A stretch of DNA of 64,000 nt, from the NCBI GenBank assembly GCA_024699855.1, contig JAMPIQ010000005.1, forward strand, positions 62,001 to 126,000, given 5' to 3'. The position numbers and the translations under genes were made by a program. The first letter of the stretch is position 1. Every line of letters begins with the position of its first letter. The stretch comes from Aphelenchoides besseyi (Eukaryota > Nematoda > Chromadorea > Rhabditida > Aphelenchoididae). Below the pieces are notes generated by a model that was given only the letters and a program-made list of their open reading frames with translations, was not told the DNA's origin and did no database searches. Positions 45,970 to 58,826 of the stretch are shown in pieces.

Positions 45970-46817
45970 AAAAAGCCGCGAAAATCGTTTTGTTTCGATT
46001 GTTAAAATGCGAGTGAACGACGCAACGAACTTCGGAAACGACAGAGCGCTCCGAAAATTCTCCCTCCATTTTTGCACTTGATTAAACAGTCGACACTGAA
46101 GAGATAATTGGAGCGTGCGTGACGCCAATCATCGAAACGACTCTCGGATCTAATGTACGAGAGTGAAAGCCGCGCTTTTGTTCAGCGAGGCCGCCGCCGA
46201 TTCTCGAACACAAGAGAATAAGTTGCGCGCGGTCTTGTTTCGTTCTTTGTTTCGCGAATTTCAGGAAACGAAAATTGCGCCCGGCTTTCTTGAACAAATT
46301 TGTGCCACGGCGGCCATCTCCATTGGTCATTTGTCGATCTTTTAAGCCGCCGGATCCTGCCAACTGTAGGAATCTTGTTCGAACGTTCGTGCAAGACGAC
46401 GGGAAGTGTGGCTCCGAAAAATTCGGATGCCCACTTTTGTTATTTTTTCTTGTGGACGTCCAAACGGGCGCATAGTCTCGGACCAAAACCGAAAGTTTTG
46501 GGGGAAAAGGCATTTTTGGCCGCTCAACGTCGAGATGTGAACTCGGGAGAAGGAAAGCGGATCATCGTGTTTATTCGAGAGCTCAACAGGTCGCAAGAAA
46601 AAAAGACGGCGAAACTCTTTTTGAGCGGCGAAGGTGATTTACCGGTTTCCGTTCGGAATTAATCGCGTCGTCTTTTTAATTACCGTTAGGGTCGACAAGA
46701 GAGTGTTGACATTTGAACCATATCGTGCAATTATTCAAGAGGCCCCAGTTAGTTTTCAGTTTGCGTGCAGATGAATGGAAGTCGCTTGAAAAGTTATGCG
46801 TCGGTCGTCTGTTGACC
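45970..46817. promoter_or_regulatory. GC-rich upstream region of the LRP-type receptor
   Basis: About 850 bases. The segment 46,100-46,640 is richer in G, C and CpG than its surroundings (for example GCGAGGCCGCCGCCG near 46,186) and open in several frames on both strands, just as at 12,250-12,870. No coherent protein is seen. I read it as a CpG-rich promoter and 5' UTR. Confidence 0.45.
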
Positions 46818-49800
46818 ATGTGGATTGCTCTTCTGGTCGTCTGCTTGATTCGAACTGTCGTGGCTCGCGAGGACTGTGATCCGAAGAACTTGGCTTGTGG
46901 TATGTTCCTATTCTGATTGATAAACGAGCTATCAATTGCTTGGAACAACTATAGTCTGGGGTTTAGAATCGAATGTGAAACGGTCAACAAATGAAACTCG
47001 TTCGTGTTCGTTTGGAACGTGCAGTCAAATTTGCAAAGAAGTAGACAAGAAACCACAATGTGAATGTGCACAAGGGTTCGAACTTCGAAAAGATGGCACC
47101 TCGTGTCAATCGACTGCCAGGGAGGATCCGCTTTTGTTGTTCACAAATCGCTATGCCATTCGACTTCTGCGACTACGACAACACGTAGACTCGAACGGTT
47201 CGTCTAAAACAAACGTTTAACATCAAATTGTTATTTAGACAAAACCAGTGAAATTATTGACGATGAGGTTGAGAGCACGAGTTTGTTATTGATCTCATTT
47301 TTACGCAACGCTGTAGCAATGGATTATTACTACAACAGAACGGATAATTCGATCTTGGTCTTTTGGGCCGAAACTTCAGTCGATTATATATCCCGTGCCA
47401 GAGTCAAATATGGCAGTAAGAGCCTCGTACCATTTCTAACCATCAAAATTCCTTTAGTTATCAGCGATATCCAACCGATAGTGAAATACGGTCTATGGAC
47501 GGCAGAAGGATTGGCCGTCGATTACTTAGGTCATAGCATTTACTGGGTTGACAGTTTGGTTCAACAGATCTCTGTCACGACCTTCGACGGCAAGTAATCA
47601 CTAGAAGAAGCTGCTAACATGAAGGTTATAGGAAGTAAGACGACTACCGTGTTGAGCAGCGGCTTCAACAATCTGCGAGCAATCGTCTTGGATCCACGCG
47701 AAGGATACATTTTCTGGTCTGACTGGGGACAAAAACCGCGGATTGAACGTGCGAATATGGACGGAAGCAATCGAAAGATGATTGTTAATTTGAACGAAAA
47801 AAGTTCACTGGGCGGTTGGCCGAACGGTTTGACTTTGGATTTATATTCTAAACGAGTTTATTGGATCGATGCCAAAAGCAAATCGATTCACGCTGCTCTC
47901 TACGACGGTTCTGATGTAAAAGAAGTTCTCAACGATAAGAATTTCTTGTCACATCCTTTCGCAATCAGTTTATTCGAGGATCGCATATATTGGACCGATT
48001 GGAATACACGTAACATCTATGCTGTGAGCAAAAAGACATTCGTTTTTAATCTTAATAGATATTTAGGCAAACAAATTTGATGGCTCGAACATCACTACGA
48101 TCACAAAAGATACCGTGAATCAGCCGTTTGACTTGAAAATCGTTCACTCTTCTCGTCAACCAATAGCTTCCAGCAATCCGTGTGAAAACAACGGTGGTTG
48201 TTCACATTTGTGTCTTTTAAATGGAAAGAACAAACGTTGTGCTTGTCCGCATCTTATGACTTTGGAGCATCACGTCGAACCGAAGAAGTGTATTCGTAAG
48301 TGGAGTTTCACAATTACTAACTAGTTCTTGTTTTAGCCATCAATCAAACACTTCTGTTAGCTACAAAGAACACAATAACAGCAATTGACAGTGATTATCC
48401 CAATAGAGTAGTTTTTCCGATCCTTTCGGTTGTCGAAGCCAATCTCACAGCTCTTGGTGTAAACACGATTGATCAAACAATATTTTGGTCTGATAATATA
48501 CTCGAGAGATTGTCAGCATTTTCGTTAAAAGACGGTACAAGAAGCGAACCAAAAGTTCTTCTCAAGTCGGGTAAATTACAAACATTTACAGAAGTTACGA
48601 GTATCTTAGGTGCTAAAAACTGTTTGGGTATTGCAGTCGATGATTTCTTGGACGTTGTTTACTATACGGGTTACGATCTTGTTAATCAAAACTCATGGAT
48701 ACGAGTAATAACCTCAAGCGGTGAATTCCTTCGTACGCTCATTGATTCTCGATCATTTGGACAAATGAAGAAACCGCAGGGTCTTGTCTTTCATTTGGGG
48801 TTTGCTATACATTAAAACTTCTTGTAATTGAACGTTTCAGTCATTTGTATTGGTTAGATCATGGCTATCGACCAGCAAAACTTTTTACATGCGCTGGAAA
48901 CGGCGGAAAAGCATCAGAATTGAAACTCGTCAATTCAACGGTACTTTCCAATGCTCATTCTTTGTCTGTTTATACAAAACATGTGCTTATCTGGAGTTCG
49001 AATGACGTCAGTTATGCGTTGAATCTTACGTCTATGAATCTGCAAACGTTTCATGTCGATGTGAAGTCGAATGTCACCGTAGACATGTTGGTAGCTGACG
49101 ATCGTATAAAGGAGTTTATTTTGTACGACAAAAACAAGGGAAACATTACGGGACATATTTTGGTAAACGGACAACTCTCCAACATGTCACGTTTGTTGCG
49201 TGGAAATCTTTTCGATCTTACTGAAATGAAACTGATGTTGCCCGATCCTAGTGCTCACAAACTGGCTGCTCATTTTCGTACGCAATGTCAAAGATTGGGT
49301 TGCAGTCAACTTTGTTTGCGTTCAAATCACGAGCAAAAGTGCTTATGTTCAGATGGTTACGTTGACTTCGGCAACGGTCGTTGTGAATTGCCGCAAGAGC
49401 GGGTCCTGACTTTAACGTCTATGGGCGATTTGAATTGGATAACAAACGCATTGCCGGGACAAATAAGCTCAATTCCGCTCAACTCCTATTTGAATCGGCA
49501 ACAACAACCGCGATATTTTGCGTTGGGTAACGATCAGGTAAACTACTTACTCAAAACCATAAACCTTTGATATGCCAGATATTCTACGTGCCGCTGCGTA
49601 CCAATCAGTTGTGGTCTTTGAACTTAAAAACGCGGACAAACAAAATGCTATTTGATGGTGCAGAGCTTGGGATTCAAAGTGTAGCTGTGAATAGACGTTC
49701 GGGTTATGTTTATGTCGGAACCTATAGATCAATGTTCTCGTCTTCACGTGGAGTCTTAAGGTAAAAGTGTGAAACTGAAGGGTTTTAATGATTAGTTTTA

Positions 49801-52800
49801 GTGTTTTGGATCCGCAAATTAGTGATTTGAGGAAAACGCTTTTAATTGTCAACGAAACGGTTGAGTCGCTTCAAGTCGATTCTACAAACGGGTAGGCAAT
49901 AAGTGCAAGTGGATGTAAGGACAATGTTTACAGGTTTGTGTTCTGGAAGACGACGTTTGGTATTCGACGATGTCGACTGGACGGAAGTGATTTTCAACGT
50001 TTTCGACGTACAAGACGACCGTTGTTATCAATTGCAATCGATTGGCGACAGCGTCGATTGATCGGCCTTCCGTTTGGAGGTACGGCATTGTTCTTTGATT
50101 ATAATGGTAACGAGATTGAATACGAACTGAAAGGAATGCCAAACAAGACTTCGAATGGTCTTGTGAGTTATGATGCAATTGCCGTTGGACCCAACGCCAA
50201 TTCGACTGATCCATCTCTCTACTTCACAACTCGACAGCAACTTTGGCGCATTCCAATGAATCTATTAGCAAATGCCACCAGAGAACCAATTGCACGTTTG
50301 ACCTCTGCAGTTATTGAGATCGGTATTTTGGACGACAATTTGAAGAGTAACAGCGTGCTTACTTCGTTCTTCTAATTGAGTACTTTCAGGCGGTTCGGAA
50401 GTTTGTCAGGACGCCAATTGTGAACAGTTTTGTTTTGAAGTTGATGGAAGCGCACGCTGTGATTGTGTTTATTCACAAATATCTACCGATGGTCGCTCAT
50501 GTCATCGATTCGCTTCCTTCATTGCCTATGCTCATGGTTCGTCCATTGAATTCACGAGCATAGTGTCCGAATCTGTTCAATCGTTTAATTTGTCTACGAA
50601 TGCCGAACTGAATCGTCGTGAAGTTGAAGCACTGCAACCAATCAGGAACTCGTCACTATTTCGAGCTCCAACAGCCGTAGCCGTAGACTTGAAACGAAAT
50701 CTTCTGTTTGTTTCTGATACACAAACCGAGCGAATTATGGCCATTTCTATCAATCAAACATTCTCTTCAGTGGTCGTTGATGGCGTGAAGCGCATTGTTT
50801 CTTTGGCTTATGATGCTAAGAATGAAGACCTCTACTTTGCGGCTTATCGTGGTGTTTACGTTGTTTCTGTGCGCTCTTTGGATAAACCGCAACGTCCATC
50901 GATTGTGTTCAAATTGGAGAGGAATGAGACGATTCCAGGAATTGCCATCAATCCGTGTACATCGACTCTTATTTTCACGAAACAAAACTCAGTAAGTAGC
51001 CTTTGTGATTTACACCATTTACGCACTTAAAGGGCCCAAAGCAAAATCAGTCGACGATCGAGAGCTTTGAACTGAGCGGTGGAAATCGTACGCTACTCGT
51101 GAACACGAACATTGAATCTCCGAATGGATTAGCTGTTGACATTTCTGCTCGTAAAATCTACTTTGCCAACGGTCGGCTTGATCGAATCGAACGAATGGAC
51201 GAAGATGGAAAGAATCGTGAAATCGTGCTAAACAACCTGTTCAATGATACACTCAGCAATTTGTTCAGTTTGGAGGTTTATCTCGATCGTTTGTATTTCA
51301 CCGATTTGATAACCAACGCTTTGTACAGTGTGGACAAGATAGCAGGAGAAGACATGATAGCAATTCGAACAGATTTACACGACCAACTTAGGGGCTTTGT
51401 CGTTGTTGCCGAACGCACAAATGAGTGTGGAATAGACGAATGTACGCAACGAAAAGACGAATTGAAATGTTCAAATGAATGTCGATTGAATGCCGCTGGA
51501 TCCGCTTATTGTGTCAAGAAAGATGTTTGTGATGGTCAATGTCTTAACGGTGGTAAACTCAAATCGTCGTAAGAAATCTAATCACATAGTTGCAGGTCGA
51601 TGTCATGAAAACCGCACAACAAACACGGGGTTTACATGCACATGTCCACAGGAGTACACTGGCGATCGATGTGAAACGGAAAAATGCTCAACATTCTGCA
51701 AACACGGAACTTGTGCTGTTCATCCATTCACGGGTATTGTTATGTGCAATTGTGATTTCGGCTATACGGGGATCAAATGTGATCAAAAGGTAAGTTCTCC
51801 AGATTATTGCTACAAACAGATTTCTTCTCGTAGGTCGATGTTTGCGCGGATTTCTGTAGGAATGAAGGAGTTTGTTTCACTGCTTCCAACGGCGTTCATT
51901 GTCAATGTTTGCCCAATTTTTACGGCGTCCAATGTCAAAACTGCAAGTCCGAATCCGGTCATGTGTTGGTGTGCAAAAACGGCGGATACTGCAACGCGAA
52001 TCGAACCGCTTGCGAGTGTCCGGGAACTTTCTCGGGGATTGAATGCGAAGTGGACGAATGTTCTCAATTGAAATGTTTGAATGGCGGAGAATGTGGCAAC
52101 TCAACGGACGGTCCAATTTGTTTGTGTTCGAAAGGTTTTACGGGCAAAAACTGCGAAAGAAGTTTCTGCGACGACAATCCGAATTATTGTCAGAACGAAG
52201 GTATTCGATGTGCAATTCTGGGGTTCTGTTCAAAGGCAAATTTTAGGAATTTGTGCTCAGTTGGATCAAGAAACGATAGATGATAGTTCAGCCAACTTCC
52301 ATTGCTTGTGTGGAAGTCGATTTGCGGGCGATTTGTGTGAACGGTCGGTGGATTGTCGGGACTATTGCGAGAACAGTGAACACTGTTCGATCGATTCCAA
52401 TCAACCGAGCGAATGGAAATGTCATTGTAAAGAGGGCTTTGAAGGTGTTCGATGTGAGAGAAGTAGTCGCTGTCAGAAGAAATGTCATTTGGGTCAATGC
52501 GTCGTAACAACAAACGGCACGTCGGAATGTCAATGTCCGCATGGTGTTGAGCTTGTGATTGATCGAAATGGGGAGCAAAGGTGAGGCTCAGCTTCTACAA
52601 TACGTGACCTTCTTTTCAGTTGCACTCGATATTCCGCTAAAAATTGCGACGATTTGAATTGTGTTTACGGAGCTTGTGAGGTGCGAACTGACAGTGATAA
52701 GGGACCCAGTGCGACATGCCTATGCTTCAATGGTTGGCAGGGACTAGTTTGTGATCAACCGGCTTGTGATCATTACTGTGCCGACGGTTCCAATTGTTCA

Positions 52801-53166
52801 ATTGTTGGCGGCTTTGCGTTTTGTAACTGTTCAAACAATCAGTTTGGACCGCGATGTGATCAGACGCTACCAAGAATCACTAAAAAGAAGAAGATCGATT
52901 ATTCGACTCGCGACATAGTTTTGAACTGCACACCGTTCGCCTTAGTGATTCTGGCGATTGTAGTCATGAGCTATTTGCGTGTGATGAAACTAAGCAGGTA
53001 TGATTTCGGTGAAGAGAGATTGCGCAAAATGTTGTTAAGGAATGCTCACGGAAACAAACAATTTCAACATGAACGAATGTACGACGACGAATTGCCCGTG
53101 GACGAGATACGTGAATTTCACAACTCAGCTTTTCTCGCCGATGACGAAGGAACTCTCGAGGTCTGA
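46818..53166 (+). CDS. LRP1-type receptor with four YWTD propellers and EGF repeats, no LDLa modules
   Basis: About 1,850-1,900 residues. A signal peptide ([16 protein letters not shown]) is followed by an EGF module ([13 protein letters not shown]) and four beta-propellers, each closed by one EGF module: propeller 1 with [31 protein letters not shown] and [13 protein letters not shown], then [13 protein letters not shown]; propeller 2 with [15 protein letters not shown], then [12 protein letters not shown]; propeller 3, then [13 protein letters not shown]; propeller 4 with [19 protein letters not shown]. About eight tandem EGF repeats follow ([16 protein letters not shown] and similar), then one membrane helix ([14 protein letters not shown]). 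The tail keeps a FQHERM motif like the FQHQRM of LRP1 but ends [15 protein letters not shown] without NPxY. No Cys-rich LDLa module (C...DCxDxSDE) is found anywhere. Confidence 0.85.
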
Positions 53167-53862
53167 GGTAAACATTCACGTAAATAAACTCGAGATTGTT
53201 GCAGACAAGAAAGTTAGAAGACTGCAACGTTTACAACGAGACTGTTTTGCCGGTTAATGCACTTAAGGGTACCGCGGAACGCTTCGAACTGTTGCGCTCA
53301 AACACCGAATTCACGTAGAAACTTCCGCTCTTTTTACTTCGAATCTCATAAACACAGTATTCTGATGAACTCTCAGTTGTTATTTCTTATTAAGAACATG
53401 AATCCCATTGTGGATTGATGTTAAGCAACGAAGTGATGAAGGGAAAACCGACCAATAAGTCTCATGTTAGACCAAAAGAAGCACGAGAGTTCAGATAATC
53501 AAAGTTTATCTCCAAGAGAACGTTCATCTAGAAGTCATCAATATTATCACCATTATTGGGTTGTAACATTAAACCATCGTTTCGACACTCATTGTATTCC
53601 CATTTATTTGTTCGAGAAGACGGCTAAAAAGGTTCTCGAAATCCATAAATTTTGACTTGGAAGCGCGAGAAAACTCTCGGAATTGAACGAAACGACAAAT
53701 TAAATGATGTGCCAAAAGCCCAAAGCGAAAGAAGAAGACGGTGCTGAGGAGACGAAGAAGCGAAAGGCGGACTGTTTGAACAACAAGTTTATCTCTTAGT
53801 TTCTCTCTGTTAAACCTCCACAAACCATTGAATTTGACGTTGAATTTTGCGTTAAACGTTGC
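53167..53862. other. Intergenic between LRP-type and CUB genes
   Basis: About 700 bases. A minus-strand frame of 175 codons (54096-53569) covers part of it but mostly lies antisense to the CUB gene and has no family. No gene is called. Confidence 0.4.
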
Positions 53863-55132
53863 ATGTTGTGGATCATATTGTTTCTGTTGTTGCCGTTGTT
53901 TTACCATTTTGTCGAATGTTCTTGTCCCGTGCGTGTAGTTTCTCTCAATGCTCATCATCTGACGGCTCAAGAGAACATTGGAAACGAATGGGTGCAAGAA
54001 GACAGTGATTCTGACGGATTGTCGGAACCCGAAAACATCGTTCAACCATTTTCCAACAACACGGGGCTCATCAAGAGCGGACATTTTACTCCACAAACAC
54101 CGTCAAATCACAAGTGTCAGTTTATCTTTTTGGCTGCTCCAGATGAACATGTTCAAATTATTTTCCGATCGTTTCATCTGTTCCATTGGAGCGGAATCTC
54201 GAAGAACACTTCAGCTTTAAGGTTAATCAATTGAGCGTTTACGTATTACACGCCCGAGTTTAGATGTGAAGAATTGGATCACGTAGCAGCTCATGTTCTG
54301 GTTGGCTCCAGAATGTCGAAGATTCATGATTTCTGTCACGACGAAATACCACCGCCGTTAATATCCGCCCAGAACTTGTTGACTCTTGATTACGCTGTGA
54401 AGAGTATTGGATCGCGAATAGCCAAATCAAACGATAAATACGGATTCAAACTCGAATATCGCTTTCTTTCGAATTACGGTTCACAACCACCGGAAGCGAT
54501 TTCCGTTCCAAACACTAGTGAGTTCTTTCTACCATTCGTTCGACGGCCTCTTCAGGTTGCTCGTTTTTGTTTAACAGCTCGGTTCGAATGTCTGGTGATT
54601 TGTGGAGTCCGAATCATCCCGGCTACTATCCGCGCAATCTCAATTGCGAATATACGTTTCATGGGACCGCAAGTCAAATCGTAATTATTCACTTTGAGTA
54701 TTTCGATGTTGAAGGTTTTGGACAGTAAGTTCCACACGATTGTCATGAACAATTTTTGCTCCGTAGATGTGAGGAATCGACACACAGCGATTTTGTTCTG
54801 TTCAGTAACTACAAGACCATTGATCGTACAAATCGTCGCTATTGCGGCACAAGTCGACCACCGAAAGCTCCAGTTCAAAGTGAATCCAACTACTTTCGAA
54901 TGCAGTTTTTTGCCAACGACATTTTTGATGCTACGGGATTCTACGCTCACTATCAGTTTCTCGATCAAAGTAATTGGTCGGTAGTGTTCAATTGACAACG
55001 AAGTTTTCAGAAACATCACAAGTGAATCGTGTGAAACTGACCAGTAGTTACGGAATGAGACCGCTAACCTTATACCTGAGCTCTCTCGCTTTGTTCTTCA
55101 CGTTTGTTAATTTAATAAGAATTTTCAATTGA
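53863..55132 (+). CDS. Two-CUB-domain membrane-attached protein (SOL-1/Neto-like)
   Basis: About 370 residues. A signal peptide ([19 protein letters not shown]) is followed by a Ser/Asp/Glu-rich spacer and two CUB domains. CUB1 includes [20 protein letters not shown], then [10 protein letters not shown] and [18 protein letters not shown]2 includes [40 protein letters not shown], then [20 protein letters not shown] and [17 protein letters not shown]. The SNYKTIDR...CG pattern resembles CUB domains of the SOL-1/Neto-type glutamate receptor auxiliary proteins, but this is family resemblance only. The end [20 protein letters not shown] is hydrophobic with almost no cytoplasmic tail, so a GPI or tail anchor is likely. 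It is convergent with PSF1, with 60 bases between the stops. Confidence 0.82.
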
Positions 55133-55192
55133 ATGTGGATATTGAAATTTATTTCCAAGAGTTCAAAGAAATGATGAGATAAAGTCAAGAGA

Positions 55193-56049
55193 TCAAGTGT
55201 ATTCCAAAACTCCTTTTTTGACCAACGTTTCGCAGTCTTTTCGTGGAATCGAGTACTAAACAGTTGGGATTAGAGAAGTTCAAGCAACACAACTAACCAC
55301 TCGTTCTTTCTTTATCACAACACTCAACCCATCACTTGTTTCGAACTCTCCATAATCTTCTTTAGCGACCACCTTTAAGTGTTTGAAAGCGTTAGCATCA
55401 AATAAACGCACCTGAATCAATGTTGTTTTGGGTGGATGTATCATTGTCAGTAAGTTGATTCCATCATCGCCAATGTCCATTTGATATTGGAAAAGTGCCT
55501 GATTGTACGCTTGAAACCATCGCAATTCCTCTTCGGATATGTTCGCCTAAACGACGAACAAACGAATCGCAAAAAATGTTGAACTGTACCTGAACTTCGG
55601 GCGTCAACTTTCCGGCATCTCGCCAACGGATCTCCTTCAATCGATGTAGCCGTTCGTTCACGTACGCACAACAACAACGTTTGATTCTGTTGATGATTCC
55701 GTGTCGATAACTTGTAATGATGGCCATATCATTTGATCCCGATTCACCTTGTGCACTTTGCCTAAAAACTATGGAAAAATAAAAGAAACAATCCAACTTA
55801 CAAGTCTTGTACATTCAAATCGTGTAGTCGTTGAATTTCTTCGATACATTGTTGAATGACATTTGCGCGATAAGGCGGTAGGAAATCTGGATTTGTTCGA
55901 AGTTCACGTAGCAATTGTGCGGCCAGTTCAGCTTTTGAATGAGCGTTTTGAAGCGAACCATTGGATACACTCGTACTCGACGTTTCTTGATTAGTTGAAT
56001 CATCTATGGATGCAATGGAATCCTCGATTGAAATCGGAAGATCGTCCAT
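55193..56049 (-). CDS. GINS1: DNA replication complex GINS protein PSF1
   Basis: PSF1 is one of four GINS subunits of the CMG replicative helicase. The ATG at 56049 gives an acidic 40-residue N-terminal extension (MDDLPISIEDSIASIDDS), not usual in the family. Then come AQLLRELRTNPDFLPPY, VIQQCIEEIQRLHDLN, SYRHGIINRIKRCCCAYVNE and RLHRLKEIRWRDAG (human [32 protein letters not shown]), and EEELRWFQAYNQALFQYQ. The B-domain reads EDYGEFETSDGLSVVIKKER, and a last exon supplies YSIPRKDCETLVKKGVLEYT (human LPRWKCEQLIRQGVLEHI), ending at 55193. Its ATG is 177 bases from that of the divergent DDX52 gene. Confidence 0.93.
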
Positions 56050-56226
56050 TTCATCGAACAATTGAAATCGACGCTAATCGCCGTTTTCAAACCTTCAAAT
56101 ACACTCCGTCTGAGCGCCTTCTGTGCATTAGATTCTCGAACTGATTTGCTCTTCGCAGTTTCCTTGGCATTTTGTGTTTTACTGGAGAACCGAGAACTGG
56201 CAATTCAGTACTGAGTTTTCACCAAA
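56050..56226. promoter_or_regulatory. Short divergent promoter, PSF1 / DDX52
   Basis: 177 bases between two opposite start codons; it must hold both promoters. No E2F-type motif is visible here. Confidence 0.5.
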
Positions 56227-58464
56227 ATGAACGACAAATTGGCGTTTAACGACGTATTCCGTGAACTGACTTTTGGCACAAAGTTGAAGTCGAAGAGCGC
56301 AAAGCGAAATGCGGAGAAACCGGTCGTTCCCTTACGTATTCTGCCCGATGATACGGAGATTCGAAAAAAGAAACTGAAACTCACGAAACCTGTCGATGAT
56401 ACTTCAGGAGGTTTGTTCAATAGAATCGACGATCTAATACGCAGATTTCAGAGATTCGTTTGCTATCCGACTCGTTGAATCCAGCTGGACAGATTGTGGA
56501 GAAACAACAGTCGAAAAAAGATTCACAAGTTCTGGAAGAAGAAAAGGTTCGAAGCTTTCGATTGCTATCTTTATGTTGAAGTTGCAGATTAGACAGATTC
56601 GAAAGTTGAACAGAATCTTTGTCTGGGGCGATGAGCTTCCTAACCCATTCATCAACTTCACCGACCTCGAATTGCCGAAACAACTTTTCAAGAATTTGGC
56701 TGCTGCTTCGTTCACTGAACCAACTCCCATTCAAATGCAATCGATTCCAATCTTGTTTCGCAAACAGAATCTGCTTGCCACCGCCCCAACTGGTTAACAA
56801 CAGAAACAAGATTGTTATAACCGCTTTGCAGGCTCTGGAAAGACATTGGCTTTCGCTCTTCCGTTGATTAAAACGTTCTTGGACAAAGTGCGTAAGAAAC
56901 CAACCATCGGATTATTTGCCATCGTTGTTAGTCCAACGAATGTTTTAGCTCAACAGGTAACAGAATCCAGTTGGAATGATAACACAAAGTTTGTTTGCAG
57001 ATTTATGTTCAATTTTTGAAGTTTGCCGACAAGATGCCGATCGAAATAGGTTTGTTGGAAGCAGGAACTGAATTCAATCCCAACGGTATGTCTCTTTTAC
57101 ACGAACCAGTTGAACTGCTGTTTTCGTAGCCAACATTCTCGTCTGCACACCAAATCGACTGATCTACACAATGAAAGAGAACGCCATTTCATCTAAATCA
57201 CTCTCGTCTGTCGAATGGCTTGTTATTGATGAAGCAGGTAATGATTAAACAGCTATCATTTACGTTCTTTTTTTTATTTAGATCGTTTGTTCGACACCAC
57301 TGAAAACGAAAGAAACTTTCGTATACAAGTGAGTTTCGTCTCGGATTCATTTGTACTTGTTGTTTAGTTTGAAGAGATCTACAACGCTTGTCATGGAGAG
57401 AAGAAGAAGACGAAATGTCGGATCGCTTTCTTCAGTGCAACCTTTTCTCATGAAGTGGAAAAATGGTGCAAAAGTTCGATTCCTAATGTTTCTATGGTTT
57501 GCATTGGTCCACGGTAATGAGAATTGTGATTAGCAGCTAAATGCAATTGTTTGCAGCAACAGTTCAAATTCCAACGTCACTCAAGAGCTGCTGTATACAG
57601 GAGATGAGAATGGAAAACTGATTGCACTGAGCAACTTAATCAACACTCAATTCGAACCACCGGCTTTAGTTTTTGTTCAAAGTAAAGAACGTGCCGGTTC
57701 GTTGTTTGTCGAACTTCAAGATCGTTGTCCGAATGTTCCGATTCGCTTGATGAGCAGTGAGTTAACTGCTGAAGCTGTGAGTTCCAAGTCGATTACCGTA
57801 TTGATGTTTGTCGTTTGCAGCGCAATCAAGTTTTGACCAAATTTCGTACCGGCGAAGTTTTCGTTCTGATCACAACCGAAATCCTGGGCCGTGGACTCGA
57901 TGTGACTGTCAACTTGGTTGTCAATTTCGATCTTCCCACTTCCGTTGTCTCGTATGTTCATCGAGTCGGTCGAACTGGTCGAGCTGGGAGAATTGGACGT
58001 GCGATCACGTTCTTCTCCTACGGCGATTTGAGTGTCATTCGACCGATTGCTACGGTAATTCATCAGGCCGGCTACGAAGTTCCAGAGTATACGTTGAAAT
58101 TAAACAAAGTCAAACGGTCAGTTGAAAGTTATACCTTGCATTAACACGTAAAATCTTTTAGAGATGATCGAAAGTGGTTACTGAAACATGCGCCGAATCG
58201 AGAAGCAATCGTGTCGGTTGGCCGCTGGAATCGCGTCAAGAAAGCGGCAATGAAAAAACGACTGATTAAACGCGATCCGAAGATTCTGGCCAAAGGACGA
58301 AAGAAGACACGACAGTCAAAGACCGATGAAGTAACAAGTGATCAGAAAGCAAACAGAGAGAATGTAAAGCCGCCGAAGAAGAAAGCAAACCGGTAAGATT
58401 AAAGATCCACGCATCTAAGCGGAACACAAGTTTTAGGAAGCCGAAAGCTAAAAGAGATGATTAG
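56227..58464 (+). CDS. DDX52: DEAD-box RNA helicase DDX52 / ROK1
   Basis: Nucleolar helicase of 40S subunit biogenesis. About 580 residues (human 599). The N-terminus [20 protein letters not shown] resembles family starts. After a basic linker, the Q-motif region reads [20 protein letters not shown], then motif [15 protein letters not shown], Ib-like [13 protein letters not shown], motif II WLVIDEAD, motif III SAT (in [16 protein letters not shown]), [33 protein letters not shown] and [27 protein letters not shown] then leads to a Lys/Arg-rich C-terminus with [11 protein letters not shown], ending KPKAKRDD. Motif I is split by an intron (TG|SGKT). All catalytic motifs are intact. Confidence 0.95.
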
Positions 58465-58826
58465 AATCTTCTTGTTGCTGTTGAATTTTACATTGTTAAG
58501 TTTGTTGTTTTCGATAAAATACGAATTTCAATGCTCGAATAAACTTACATAAGGATACAGTATTCAATGAATTTCTACACGAGCGATAGGACTCAGAGTT
58601 TATTTGTATTCAAATTACAATTACAAGTCAAGAATGGCAATTTCATTTTTGCTCGAGATCAGACGTTTTACGTCCATGAATGTCTTTCCTCTAAACATGT
58701 CAATTCGATCGATTACACGTTCGTCCAACGAGTTGGTCACAAAATAGAATTTTATTCCCGGTCTTCACCAACGACTGTACAATGCACATTTGCTCAATCT
58801 GCAACAGCTTATATGAGTCAGGAAGA
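58465..58826. other. Intergenic after DDX52
   Basis: About 360 bases. A plus-strand frame of 87 codons (58567-58830) is open but unsupported by any family. No gene is called. Confidence 0.35.

Noticed and set aside
46082..46662. Frames up to 143 codons upstream of the LRP-type gene
   Set aside because: Same situation: GC-rich, open on both strands, no protein family. Treated as promoter/5' UTR.
46818..53166. Assignment to LRP5/LRP6 because of four propeller-EGF pairs
   Set aside because: LRP5/6 have three LDLa modules after the fourth propeller and PPPSP tail motifs. Here there are tandem EGF repeats and an FQHERM motif as in LRP1, so LRP1-type is preferred.
53569..54096. 175-codon minus-strand frame
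   Set aside because: Largely antisense to the signal peptide and first part of the CUB gene; low-complexity Phe/Leu/Arg content and no homology.
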